This document shows positions 1 to 7,220 of a stretch of 9,968 bases of DNA, one piece after another. A program made the position numbers and the translations under genes. The notes beneath the pieces were generated by a model. The model ran no database searches, was not told the origin of the DNA, and saw only the letters and a list, made by a program, of their open reading frames with translations. Each line of letters opens with the position of its first letter. Positions within the stretch are counted from its first letter, which is position 1. This DNA is from Candidatus Latescibacterota bacterium (GTDB lineage: Bacteria; JAAXHH01): NCBI GenBank assembly GCA_022821935.1, contig JAJECR010000182.1, forward strand, positions 1-9,968, written 5' to 3'.

Positions 1-1
1 G

Positions 2-304
2 CTGCATCAGTACCAGATCGACCCCGCCCTGGTGGAGCGCCAGCAGCGGATCCTGTCCAGGCTGCTGGACGCCTCGCGGTCCATCCGTGGCCAGGAACGG
101 GAGGAACGTAGGCGCGCGGCGCCGGGCGAGGACGTGGTGAACCTTCCTTCGCCGGACGAACTGCCGGATGACCTGACCGGGCTCGATCGCGTCCGGCGCG
201 ACGATATCCTGCGTGGTATCGGGGAAGGCAACTATCCCCGCGAGTACGAAGCGCTCATACGCGCCTATTTCCGCGCACTTTCAGACATTCCCGTCGTGAA
301 CTAG
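2..304 (+). CDS. C-terminal fragment of a coiled-coil, DUF4175-like protein (partial, 5' end outside window)
   Basis: The reading frame is open from the left edge (first full codon at position 2) to the TAG at 302-304, giving the last 100 residues of a longer protein. An in-frame GTG at 32 has no ribosome binding site and lies inside charged helical sequence, so the gene almost certainly begins upstream. The fragment has a heptad-like helix (ERQQRILSRLLDASRSIR), a basic/acidic stretch, a Pro/Asp linker, and ends in a helix containing YPREYEALIRAYFRAL. From memory, this pattern resembles the C-termini of large membrane-anchored DUF4175-type proteins, found near MoxR/DUF58/TPR envelope clusters in Bacteroidota- and Gemmatimonadota-like genomes. 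The family assignment is tentative, but the coding call is firmer because the next gene starts only 9 nt after the stop and the two look co-transcribed. Function is unknown; a structural or envelope role is inferred from context. Confidence 0.62.
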   Translation: MHQYQIDPALVERQQRILSRLLDASRSIRGQEREERRRAAPGEDVVNLPSPDELPDDLTGLDRVRRDDILRGIGEGNYPREYEALIRAYFRALSDIPVVN

Positions 305-313
305 GCAGCACGT

Positions 314-2188
314 GTGAATCCCTCTCCAGAACCATACAGGCGCGACGCGCCCCTCAGACGCGCATCTCGCGCAAAGGGGATACTTGTCGCGTTGCTGGCG
401 GCCCTGTTACTCACGCCCCCAGGCGCGGAGGGGCAGTTCGGCCGGTCCGCCGCCGATCTGAACCGGCGGATCGAGCAGGCCAGGACGCTGGAACGGCTCA
501 GGCAGTACGACCGGGCGGTCGTACTGTTTGAACGGATACTGCAGGAGGCTCCGGACAACAGTTCCGCCCTCAACGGGGTCCTTCGGCTGTACTTTCGGCT
601 CGAAGCCTATGACAAAGCGATCCCTTTGCTCGAAACCCATATACGACAATCTCCGGACAACGTCAGATTCCGCACAAGGCTCGCCGAAGCACTCTTCGGA
701 AGCGGCCGGGACGGCGAAGCGGAAGAACAGATCCGAATCCTCCTTGATCTCTTTCCACAGGACAAAGCGGCCGTACACCAGATCGCCTTTCTACATATGG
801 ACAGGCAGGCGAACGACCGGGCGATTCAAACCTACCTTTCCGGGCGGGACAGACTGGGGGAACCGGATGCCTTTGCCTTTAATCTGGCCAGTCTCTATAC
901 CAGCGAGTTCGACATACCCGGCGCCGTCAGCGAATATGTCCGGTGGCTGGTAGCCAGCCCCAACCAGCAAAACGTGGTCAGCGACCGGATCGATCAACTC
1001 ACCTTGATGGGAAGCCAGGAACTCGTTGAAGAGGCGTTGCGAGAAGCGGTAACGGAACACCGCGGAAGCAAGGACGCCCGAAACCTCCTCGGAGGCTTCT
1101 TTCTCCGATACGACAAACCCGGCGAGGCGTTGGCCGAGTACCGCGAAGCGGATCGGCTGGACGGGTCCAGCGGCGAGTACCTGGTCCGGTTCGCCGAATG
1201 GGCGCTGCGGGAGGGGCATACGCAAGATGCCATCGATACCTATCAGGAGCTCGTCCGGCAGACCGCGTCGGATACCATGCGCGCCGAAGCGTCTACCGGT
1301 CTTGCCAGGGCGTATCAGGAGGCCGGCAGCATGGACCAGGCGGCCGGGACTTACCGGACGGTCATTGCGCAATATCCTGAAACCAGGTTCCGCGAAGAGG
1401 CGACGGTCCGTCTGGCCGGGCTCTACCTCGCCCACTACCAGGATGCGCGGCAGGCCCTCGAAATGTACCGGTCGCTTCTGGACCACGCGCCCGCGACGGA
1501 GTTCCGTGGGCAGGCCATGTTCGGCATAGCGGAGAGTTTCGTGGTCCTGGGCAGCCTCGAAGACGCACTCGCCCAGTACAACCGCATCCTGGAACCCGGT
1601 GCCGGATTTCGGGAAGACGAAACCCAGGCACGGGCGAGATTCCACCTTGGTGAACTGGCGCTCTTCCAGGGACGCCTGGACGAGGCCCTCGAACGGTTCC
1701 ACGAATCGGCCGACCGCTATCCCGACAGCCCTTATGCCAACGACGCGCTCGAGTGGACCATCCTGATCGGGGAAGGCCGGCAGGGCGGAGACCCTTCATT
1801 CGCGAATTACATCCAGTCGGTGCTGATGCGCCGTCAGTTCAGGGACCGGGAAGCCCTGGAGGCCTGCAAGCGGTATGTCGAGGAAAACACCGAAAGCCTG
1901 ATCGTGGACACGGTAATCCTGGACATCGGTATGATACTCGACCGGACAGGCAAGCCGTACCAGGCCGTCGCGGCCCTGCGCGACCTGATAGAGCGACACC
2001 CGGACAGCCGCCGCGTCGTCACTGCCCGGTGGCGGATCGCCGAGATCTTCGAAAGGAAGATAGGCGATATCCCCCAGGCGCTCACGGAATATGAGACCCT
2101 GCTCGCTTCCCACCCCAATCACTTCAATAACGACGCCGCGCGCCGTAAAATCCGGGAACTGACCGAGCGACATCCCCCGATGCCCTGA
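314..2188 (+). CDS. Secreted tetratricopeptide-repeat protein (YbgF/BamD-like TPR architecture)
   Basis: The 624-residue product starts at a GTG. It has a basic N-region (residues 9-21, Arg/Lys-rich), a hydrophobic core (about 23-34) and a likely signal peptidase I site after AEG near residue 40, so it is predicted to be periplasmic; no lipobox Cys is visible. From about residue 50 to the end it is nearly all helical TPR units, recognisable by repeated Y/F-x-x-A-x-x-x-Y/F and A-x-x-x-L patterns such as QYDRAVVLFERIL, AYDKAIPLLETHI, HTQDAIDTYQELV, SMDQAAGTYRTVI, RLDEALERFHESA and DIPQALTEYETLL. I count at least ten repeats. The later ones, with AxxxY...YPDS spacing, resemble the Tol-Pal/CpoB and BamD type of TPR. 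The family usually scaffolds protein complexes; the partner here is unknown. It sits between a coiled-coil protein gene and mpl with almost no spacing, suggesting an envelope role. The ribosome binding site is weak, and no in-frame ATG precedes the hydrophobic core, which supports the GTG start. Confidence 0.88.
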   Translation: MNPSPEPYRRDAPLRRASRAKGILVALLAALLLTPPGAEGQFGRSAADLNRRIEQARTLERLRQYDRAVVLFERILQEAPDNSSALNGVLRLYFRLEAYDKAIPLLETHIRQSPDNVRFRTRLAEALFGSGRDGEAEEQIRILLDLFPQDKAAVHQIAFLHMDRQANDRAIQTYLSGRDRLGEPDAFAFNLASLYTSEFDIPGAVSEYVRWLVASPNQQNVVSDRIDQLTLMGSQELVEEALREAVTEHRGSKDARNLLGGFFLRYDKPGEALAEYREADRLDGSSGEYLVRFAEWALREGHTQDAIDTYQELVRQTASDTMRAEASTGLARAYQEAGSMDQAAGTYRTVIAQYPETRFREEATVRLAGLYLAHYQDARQALEMYRSLLDHAPATEFRGQAMFGIAESFVVLGSLEDALAQYNRILEPGAGFREDETQARARFHLGELALFQGRLDEALERFHESADRYPDSPYANDALEWTILIGEGRQGGDPSFANYIQSVLMRRQFRDREALEACKRYVEENTESLIVDTVILDIGMILDRTGKPYQAVAALRDLIERHPDSRRVVTARWRIAEIFERKIGDIPQALTEYETLLASHPNHFNNDAARRKIRELTERHPPMP

Positions 2189-2190
2189 CC

Positions 2191-3603
2191 ATGCCCCCAC
2201 CGCTTCATATCCATCTCGTGGCCATCTGCGGTACGGGCATGGGCGCGCTGGCCGTTATGCTCAAGTCCCTGGGACACCGGGTCACCGGAAGCGACGAGAA
2301 CGTGTATCCGCCCATGAGCACGGTGCTTGCGGAACAGCGGATACCCGTGTTCGAGGGTTTCGCCGCATCCAACCTGAATCCTCCGCCGGATCTCGTCGTC
2401 ATCGGAAACGCGGTCTCACGCGGCAATCCCGAGGCCGAAACCGTCCTGGAACGCAAGATCCGGTATGTATCCATGCCGGAGGCGCTCAAGTCCTTCTTCC
2501 TGTGGGACCGCAAACCGATCGTGGTGGCGGGCACCCATGGCAAGACGACTACGACGGCGATGCTCGCCTGGGTGCTCACCGAGGCGGGCCGGGATCCCAG
2601 TTACATCATCGGCGGCGTTCCCATCGGCTGGCAGACCGGCGCGCGGCTGGGGACGGGCGACCTGTTCATCCTGGAAGGAGACGAGTACGACAGCGCCTTC
2701 TTCGACAAGCGGGCGAAGTTCCTGCATTACCTGCCCGATACGGTGATCGTCAACAACATCGAATTCGACCACGCGGACATCTACGATTCACTCGATGAGA
2801 TCGTGCTTTCTTTCCGGAGGCTGGTCAACATCATACCCGGAAACGGACTGCTGATCGGCTCGGTGGACGACGAGCGCGTCCGGGCACTCGCGTCCCAGGC
2901 ATTCTGCACCGTCCATACCATCGGCGCGTCGCCCGGTGCGCGGTGGTCGGCGCAAAACGAATCCGCCCATCCCGGTGGCGCCACTTTCGACCTCTATGAA
3001 CGGGATCAACGCGTCTCACGCCTGTCCATTCGCCAGCCTGGCGCCCACAACGTCAGAAACGCCCTGGCGGTCGTGGCCGCCGCGAGGCATTACGACCTGG
3101 CCTGGCCGGATATCGCGCGGGGCCTGGAGACCTTCCCCGGGGTGAGGCGGCGTCTCGAAGTGCGGGGCGAAGTCAACGGCATTACGGTATACGACGACTT
3201 CGCCCACCACCCGACGGCCGTAAAGGTAACGCTGGAAGCGCTCAGAGGGGCCTGTCCGGAGCGTCGTACCTGGGCCGTGTTCGAACCCCGTTCAGCCACG
3301 ACCATACGCCGCAACTTCCAGGCGGACTATGCGACCGCCTTCGACGCTGCGGACCGCGTGTTGATCGCGCCAGTCTTTCTGCCAGAAAAAGCGCCCGACG
3401 GCAACCGTTTTTCGGTGGATGAACTGGTGGAAGGACTGCGCGGCCGGGGTTTGACGGCCGATGCCATGGAAAGCGTGGAACGGATCGTTGCCCATCTGTC
3501 CGAACAGGCGGAGCCGGGCGACCGGATCGTGTTTATGAGCAACGGAGGCTTCGGCGGTATACACGATAAGACATTGGACAGGCTGAAGGACAGGTACGCG
3601 TAG
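2191..3603 (+). CDS. mpl: UDP-N-acetylmuramate:L-alanyl-gamma-D-glutamyl-meso-diaminopimelate ligase (Mpl)
   Basis: This cytoplasmic ATP-dependent ligase joins the recovered tripeptide L-Ala-gamma-D-Glu-meso-DAP to UDP-MurNAc, returning cell-wall turnover products to peptidoglycan synthesis. The 470-residue length is close to the E. coli enzyme. Visible landmarks of the Mur ligase fold: an N-terminal nucleotide-binding turn (AICGTGMGALA, residues 11-21), the ATP P-loop GTHGKTTTT (114-122), EGDEYDSAFFD (162-172), which is close to the Mpl signature, NNIEFDHADIY (188-198) with the metal-site His/Asp, a PGAHNVRNALA segment in the central/C-terminal region, and DDFAHHPTAV (335-344). The EGDEYD..FFDKR..FLHY pattern separates it from MurC. 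It starts 2 nt after the TPR stop with no clear Shine-Dalgarno, so translational coupling is likely. Its presence implies meso-DAP peptidoglycan. All key motifs are intact. Confidence 0.95.
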   Translation: MPPPLHIHLVAICGTGMGALAVMLKSLGHRVTGSDENVYPPMSTVLAEQRIPVFEGFAASNLNPPPDLVVIGNAVSRGNPEAETVLERKIRYVSMPEALKSFFLWDRKPIVVAGTHGKTTTTAMLAWVLTEAGRDPSYIIGGVPIGWQTGARLGTGDLFILEGDEYDSAFFDKRAKFLHYLPDTVIVNNIEFDHADIYDSLDEIVLSFRRLVNIIPGNGLLIGSVDDERVRALASQAFCTVHTIGASPGARWSAQNESAHPGGATFDLYERDQRVSRLSIRQPGAHNVRNALAVVAAARHYDLAWPDIARGLETFPGVRRRLEVRGEVNGITVYDDFAHHPTAVKVTLEALRGACPERRTWAVFEPRSATTIRRNFQADYATAFDAADRVLIAPVFLPEKAPDGNRFSVDELVEGLRGRGLTADAMESVERIVAHLSEQAEPGDRIVFMSNGGFGGIHDKTLDRLKDRYA

Positions 3604-3666
3604 CCTCATGCGTCATGCGGAGAAGAGGACTGGGCGGACCGTGCGTAGATCATGCCGGGAGCCGCG

Positions 3667-4647
3667 CTAGGCATACCGCGCGTAGACCTCGACGTCCACG
3701 ACCTGCCCCTTCACTTTAAACTGCTTCCGGAGCGTGGCCTCGCGGACGAACCCCGCGTCCAGCAGTGCCGCCGCCTTCATCGTATCGCCCACCTCGACGT
3801 GGCACTGGACCTTTCTTGCCGGCGGCAGGGAGAACGAGTCCAGCAACGGCCCACAGTAATCCGTGAATGCCGGATGAACGAACAGGTCGAGGAGACAGGC
3901 CTCCCCGCGCCACCGGGTGTCCGGCACAAGCGTCGCATAACCCGCGACCACCTCGCGGTCCGAGACCAGCAACTGGACCTGGTGATCGGCATCTACACGG
4001 GCAAGCTTCATAAGCCCGATGTAGGCACCTTCGAACATGCGCGGCCCGATATGACCCAGTCCCACGTTGCGTACGTAAGGCGGTCCGTCCTGGGCGCAAA
4101 GCACGTTCAGCGAAGGCCAGTTTCTCCAGTCTCCCGGGACCGCCAGGGCACCTTCTCCGCGAAAATGGTCCGGCTCGAATGCCGCGGTCCCCATGTACTT
4201 CATGTGACCCGATTCCGGTATGACGCTCCGGAACCCGAAGCTGTGGTAAAGATAGTATGGATGGGTGTCATAGCCTGTGGACAGCGTCAGGTACCGGCCG
4301 CTCCGGTCCCTGAAATCCGCCATCTGCCCGGCCATGACCAGCCGCGCGATACCCTTGCGGCGGTGTTCCGGCACGGTGTACACGTGGCTCACGATGCCGA
4401 TTCCTTCGTGTTCGCTGACCATGATGTTGCAAACCGGTTGTGCGTCCAGGCGGCCGAGGTAGAATCGCGTTTCCAAGGGTGCCACGCGCCCGGCGAATAC
4501 TTCATCGAGGTGCCACTGGTCGTTGCGGGACTTATGGGCGAGGACCGGCCGGACGAGTGGCTCATATTCGTCATCGGGCGCCAGTACGACGCCGGTTTCG
4601 AGCGTTTCGCCCGTGCGGAGCGTACTGGCGGCGATCGGTATGTACAT
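3667..4647 (-). CDS. GNAT-family N-acetyltransferase with probable second GNAT-like domain
   Basis: The 326-residue protein has an N-terminal GNAT core. Beta4/motif A reads VYTVPEHRRKGIA (residues 89-101), giving the acetyl-CoA pyrophosphate-binding R/Q-x-x-G-x-G/A signature as RRKGIA. It is followed by LSTGYDTHPYYLYHSFGF (122-139), the motif B region with its usual Tyr and 'GF' ending. The family moves an acetyl group from acetyl-CoA to an amine; the substrate cannot be told here. The C-terminal half (about 205-320) looks like a second, degenerate GNAT fold: GYATLVPD, LLDLFVHPAFTD, then NH2-terminal-like AAALLDAGFVREATLRKQF, with no intact RxxGxG. Such tandem GNAT proteins are known. The start ATG (complement of CAT at 4645-4647) lacks a strong Shine-Dalgarno. 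The gene follows two membrane-protein genes at 29 nt and converges on mpl. A slightly longer ORF on the opposite strand is judged an antisense shadow. Confidence 0.85.
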   Translation of the reverse strand: MYIPIAASTLRTGETLETGVVLAPDDEYEPLVRPVLAHKSRNDQWHLDEVFAGRVAPLETRFYLGRLDAQPVCNIMVSEHEGIGIVSHVYTVPEHRRKGIARLVMAGQMADFRDRSGRYLTLSTGYDTHPYYLYHSFGFRSVIPESGHMKYMGTAAFEPDHFRGEGALAVPGDWRNWPSLNVLCAQDGPPYVRNVGLGHIGPRMFEGAYIGLMKLARVDADHQVQLLVSDREVVAGYATLVPDTRWRGEACLLDLFVHPAFTDYCGPLLDSFSLPPARKVQCHVEVGDTMKAAALLDAGFVREATLRKQFKVKGQVVDVEVYARYA

Positions 4648-4676
4648 ATGGTCTGAGTAGTAAGAGGATGGTGCGG

Positions 4677-5096
4677 CTAGGGCTGCCTGCCGAGGCCCAG
4701 AACGGCGCCTACTGCCATTCCGGCCAACGCCAGTTGAACCGTATCGGTGACGACCTTGACCAGGGTTCCGGTGAGATTCAGTATGTTGGTCATGCCGAAT
4801 AAGCTCATGCCCAGGAAAAGATGAAGCAGCAGTCCGAAGGCCGCGCTGGTTCCCAGGGCTTTCACCGCGCCGGTGTGGCCGGTCCAGCAGCCGAGCAGGA
4901 CGGTCAGCAACGCGCCCATAGCCAGGGCGCCCAGTATGATGGACGGAACGGCCGGGCTGTCCCGGTATATGATCCCGGTTGAAACCTCCGTGTATCCGCT
5001 GAACACGTCGGCGAACAGCCAGTTCGATAGAAACCCGAGAATCAACACCGAGACGCCGCCGGTAATCGTCGCTACGAAGAATCGTTGTACGGTCAT
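4677..5096 (-). CDS. Small four-helix integral membrane protein, paralogue of its upstream neighbour
   Basis: I do not recognise a named family. The 139-residue protein has four predicted membrane segments: about residues 7-29, 50-71, 78-100 and 112-134. Helix 1 carries LILGF, helix 2 ends in GCW (69-71), helix 3 contains AAFGLLLHLFLGMSLFG, and helix 4 follows NLTGTLV. There is no signal peptide or large soluble domain, so it should lie in the cytoplasmic membrane. It is clearly related to the protein encoded just upstream at 5158-5613: ungapped from GCW onward, a hand alignment gives 29 identities in 66 positions, including GCW, AxFG, TL..VV..TV and LALAG. A moderate ribosome binding site (GGAAG about 8 nt before the ATG) supports the start. 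The 61-nt spacer upstream is notably AT-rich for this genome and could hold a promoter. Function is unknown. Confidence 0.82.
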   Translation of the reverse strand: MTVQRFFVATITGGVSVLILGFLSNWLFADVFSGYTEVSTGIIYRDSPAVPSIILGALAMGALLTVLLGCWTGHTGAVKALGTSAAFGLLLHLFLGMSLFGMTNILNLTGTLVKVVTDTVQLALAGMAVGAVLGLGRQP

Positions 5097-5157
5097 GATG
5101 GACTTCCGGCGGTCACGGGTTCAGCAATTTATATTAAGTTTAGTAACTCGTATCACG

Positions 5158-5613
5158 TCAGGATGTGGCAGCGCCAATATTCGCATCGGCGGGGCGGACC
5201 CGTTTTCGTGGGAGTATGACTCCGATCACGGCGCCCGCCAGGGCCAGGCGCACCGTCGTCAGGACGACATCGAACAGGGTTGCCTGGAGAGTCATGTAGT
5301 TGACCGCCCCATAGAACATGAGACTGATGCCAAGACTCATCAGGAAGCCGAAAATCGCACCGGTTTTCAATCCCGGAATCGCGCCTGAGACCCCTGCCCA
5401 GCAGCCGATAACGAGGCACAGCAGGACCGCGAGGATCAATTCGCTCAGATAGATGAACTGCATTTCCGCCGGGTTCTTTGCGATTCCCGCCGCTTCCGGT
5501 TCGGCATTCGCGGCGAAAAACCCCCCGAACAACACCGCGTAGAGGAAGAAGCCCAGGACGAGCAGAACCACGGTGCCCGCGATCGGGGCGGCTATGTAAC
5601 GTACTATGCTCAT
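5158..5613 (-). CDS. Small four-helix integral membrane protein, first copy of a tandem paralogous pair
   Basis: The 151-residue protein has four hydrophobic segments (about residues 6-34, 53-74, 84-103 and 112-134) and a short polar, basic tail (RKRVRPADAN, 136-145) that its paralogue lacks. By the positive-inside rule the tail, and so the C-terminus, would be cytoplasmic. Landmarks are VLGFFLYAVLFGGFF in helix 1, GCWAG (71-75 region), TGAIFGFLMSLGISLMFYG in helix 3 and LALAGAVIG in helix 4. I recall unnamed small membrane proteins of this general pattern (LGF..Y.L..G.F; GCW/GWAG..G..GL.TG..FG) in other bacteria, but no function is known to me. It lies 51 nt downstream of the aminotransferase gene on the same strand and is probably co-transcribed with it. 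The start (CAT at 5611-5613) has only a weak GGA upstream. Confidence 0.82.
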   Translation of the reverse strand: MSIVRYIAAPIAGTVVLLVLGFFLYAVLFGGFFAANAEPEAAGIAKNPAEMQFIYLSELILAVLLCLVIGCWAGVSGAIPGLKTGAIFGFLMSLGISLMFYGAVNYMTLQATLFDVVLTTVRLALAGAVIGVILPRKRVRPADANIGAATS

Positions 5614-5664
5614 TTCAGATCCATTGGACTGAGCCTGCCGCGCAACCCTCGTTCATCGGGGATC

Positions 5665-7059
5665 TCATGCCTGTGCGAGACTTGCGATCCTGTCGACCAG
5701 CGTATCTACTTGATCGGCCGTGTCCATGACGTGCAGCGTGGCGCGGACCCCTCTGAAACCGCCCGCGGCGCCGACAGTGCGAATATAGATGTTCGGGCTG
5801 CGGTACCAGAGACGCCCGACGATAAACGATGGATCGAGGTCCTTGACGGAGAAGGATACGAGGGCGCAGGACATTCTGGGATCGTCCGATGCGTAGACGG
5901 TGACGCCGTCGATGGCCTTCAGGCCCTGGCTCATGCGCTGGGACAGGTATCGCAGCCGGGCTTCGATGGCTTCGACCCCGATTTTGTTGTGAAAATCCAG
6001 CGCCGCGCCGATGGAGATCCGGTCCGAATAACTCGAAGATCCGCGCTGTTCGAGCTTGCGGGCTCCCGTGACGGCCCACTCGGGATTCGATGAACCGGTG
6101 TATATCAGGGGGTGAACCCGGTCGGCGATTTCGTTCCGCAGGTACAGAAACCCCGTATGCTGGGCGGCCAGCATGTACTTGTGACCCGCTCCCGCGTACA
6201 TGTCGCATCCGAGTTCACTCATATCCATTTTCATCATGCCCGGCGGCTGGGCGCCGTCGACCAGGGTGATGATCCCCCGGTCACGGGCAATCTCACAGAT
6301 CTCCTTGACCGGCATGACGAAACCGTCGGTGTAGTTTATGTGGCAGATGGTGAGGAACCTGGTCCGGGGTGTGATACCGGCTGCCACGGCATCGACGACT
6401 TTCTGCGGATCATCCGGTGTGCGAAAGCTCGGATCCGAAATGTCCACCATCTTGAACTCCAGACCGTCCCGCTTCGCACGGAAGGCCATCATGTTCTTCA
6501 CCCAGCCGTAGTCATAGTTCGTGGTCAGGATCTCATCGCCCTGGCTCAGTTCCAGCCCCATGAAACCGAGTCCCATGCCGTCCGTCGTGCTGTTCGTGAC
6601 GGCGACTTCGTCGACCCCGGCTCCCACGAACGCGGCCAGCTTCTCCCGGATCTCGCTCATACCCGCGAAGCTGTAGGTCGACCAGCACATGTTGGGATCC
6701 GAATTCACCGCTTCAATCGCCTCCAACTGTGCCTTGTGCACGCTTATCGGCGAGATGCCCCGGGTACCGGAATTCATGTAGATGACGCCGTTGCGCAACA
6801 GGAACTGGTCCGCCACCTGCTCCCAGTAAGCCTCATCATCGGGCGCGGCGCCTCCGGGAGGGGTATCCGGAACGGCAGGGAGATCGGGTTCCGGCGCCGC
6901 GACCGCCTCAGCCGTCGTGGACAGCAGGGTCGACGCGCCGGCCACCCCGGCCGCACCGGCCGCCATGCTGCCGATGAATCCTCGGCGCGAGAGTTGTCGG
7001 ATCTTGTCGGGATCCTGGATTCGGGGATCGAAGGTTGGTTTTCCTTCGTTGTCAGACAT
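5665..7059 (-). CDS. Tat-exported class V aminotransferase-fold PLP enzyme (isopenicillin N epimerase-like)
   Basis: The 464-residue protein begins with a twin-arginine signal: SRRGFIG (residues 24-30) followed by an Ala/Gly-rich hydrophobic stretch (about 31-54) with probable cleavage near AEAVAA. A Pro/Asp-rich linker leads to a fold-type I, class V aminotransferase domain from about residue 78. PLP-site features are visible: NSTTDGM (156-162) in the phosphate-binding position, VDGAQ (267-271), in which Asp268 should pair with the pyridine nitrogen, and GAGHKYM (290-296) with Lys294 as the Schiff-base lysine. The family includes isopenicillin N epimerase, cysteine desulfurases and kynureninase; the N-terminal architecture is closest to the CefD-like 'class V-fold PLP-dependent enzyme' group, and the substrate is not inferable. 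Tat export fits a cofactor loaded in the cytoplasm. GGAG lies about 9 nt before the ATG. A sigma70-like promoter and a small hairpin lie in the 161-nt spacer upstream. Confidence 0.92.
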   Translation of the reverse strand: MSDNEGKPTFDPRIQDPDKIRQLSRRGFIGSMAAGAAGVAGASTLLSTTAEAVAAPEPDLPAVPDTPPGGAAPDDEAYWEQVADQFLLRNGVIYMNSGTRGISPISVHKAQLEAIEAVNSDPNMCWSTYSFAGMSEIREKLAAFVGAGVDEVAVTNSTTDGMGLGFMGLELSQGDEILTTNYDYGWVKNMMAFRAKRDGLEFKMVDISDPSFRTPDDPQKVVDAVAAGITPRTRFLTICHINYTDGFVMPVKEICEIARDRGIITLVDGAQPPGMMKMDMSELGCDMYAGAGHKYMLAAQHTGFLYLRNEIADRVHPLIYTGSSNPEWAVTGARKLEQRGSSSYSDRISIGAALDFHNKIGVEAIEARLRYLSQRMSQGLKAIDGVTVYASDDPRMSCALVSFSVKDLDPSFIVGRLWYRSPNIYIRTVGAAGGFRGVRATLHVMDTADQVDTLVDRIASLAQA

Positions 7060-7079
7060 GGCTTTAGTCTCCGTCTTGG

Positions 7080-7096
7080 ATGGGAAGCAATCCCAT
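7080..7096. repeat. Perfect inverted repeat in the aminotransferase leader
   Basis: The sequence is ATGGGA-AGCAA-TCCCAT: a 6-bp perfect stem with a 5-nt loop, about 21-37 nt upstream of the aminotransferase ATG and inside its predicted 5' untranslated region. There is no U-tract, so it is not an intrinsic terminator. It could be an operator half-site pair, an RNA hairpin or chance. Confidence 0.4.
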
Positions 7097-7128
7097 TGTT
7101 CAATTGGATCAGGGGAAGTGTCGTTTTC

Positions 7129-7157
7129 AGTATAAACCGGATCTGCAACGGGTACAA
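7129..7157 (-). promoter_or_regulatory. Candidate sigma70-like promoter for the aminotransferase gene
   Basis: Read on the minus strand, TTGTAC (complement of 7152-7157) and TATACT (complement of 7129-7134, five of six consensus bases) are separated by exactly 17 nt. A start site near 7122 would give a leader of about 60 nt. The surrounding 7060-7220 spacer is less GC-rich than the genes. The -35 matches only in its TTG, and promoter consensus in this lineage is unknown. Confidence 0.42.
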
Positions 7158-7220
7158 GGAATAACCATCTACGAGATCACGGAGTATGGCCTGCTCAGTT
7201 GGCGCGCCGGGATGTGCTTA

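Noticed and set aside
791..1702. 303-residue minus-strand frame inside the TPR gene
   Set aside because: The plus-strand frame has a signal peptide and regular TPR repeats. The antisense translation is Gly/Arg/Pro-rich without motifs.
3604..3666. Possible bidirectional terminator between the converging mpl and GNAT genes
   Set aside because: I found no stem of useful length with a T-tract on either strand in these 63 nt.
3652..4656. 334-residue open frame on the plus strand, opposite the GNAT gene
   Set aside because: Its translation has no recognisable domain and is rich in His/Arg/Pro, as expected from the antisense of a GC-rich gene. The minus-strand frame has a clear GNAT motif, so this one is a shadow.
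5097..5157. Possible promoter in the AT-rich spacer between the two membrane-protein genes
   Set aside because: TAATATAAAT is suggestive on the minus strand, but no -35-like hexamer sits at an acceptable distance. The AT-richness is real but not enough to call a promoter.
6112..7164. 350-residue open frame on the plus strand, opposite the aminotransferase
   Set aside because: It is antisense to a gene with an intact Tat signal and PLP site. The translation is His/Arg-rich with no domain.
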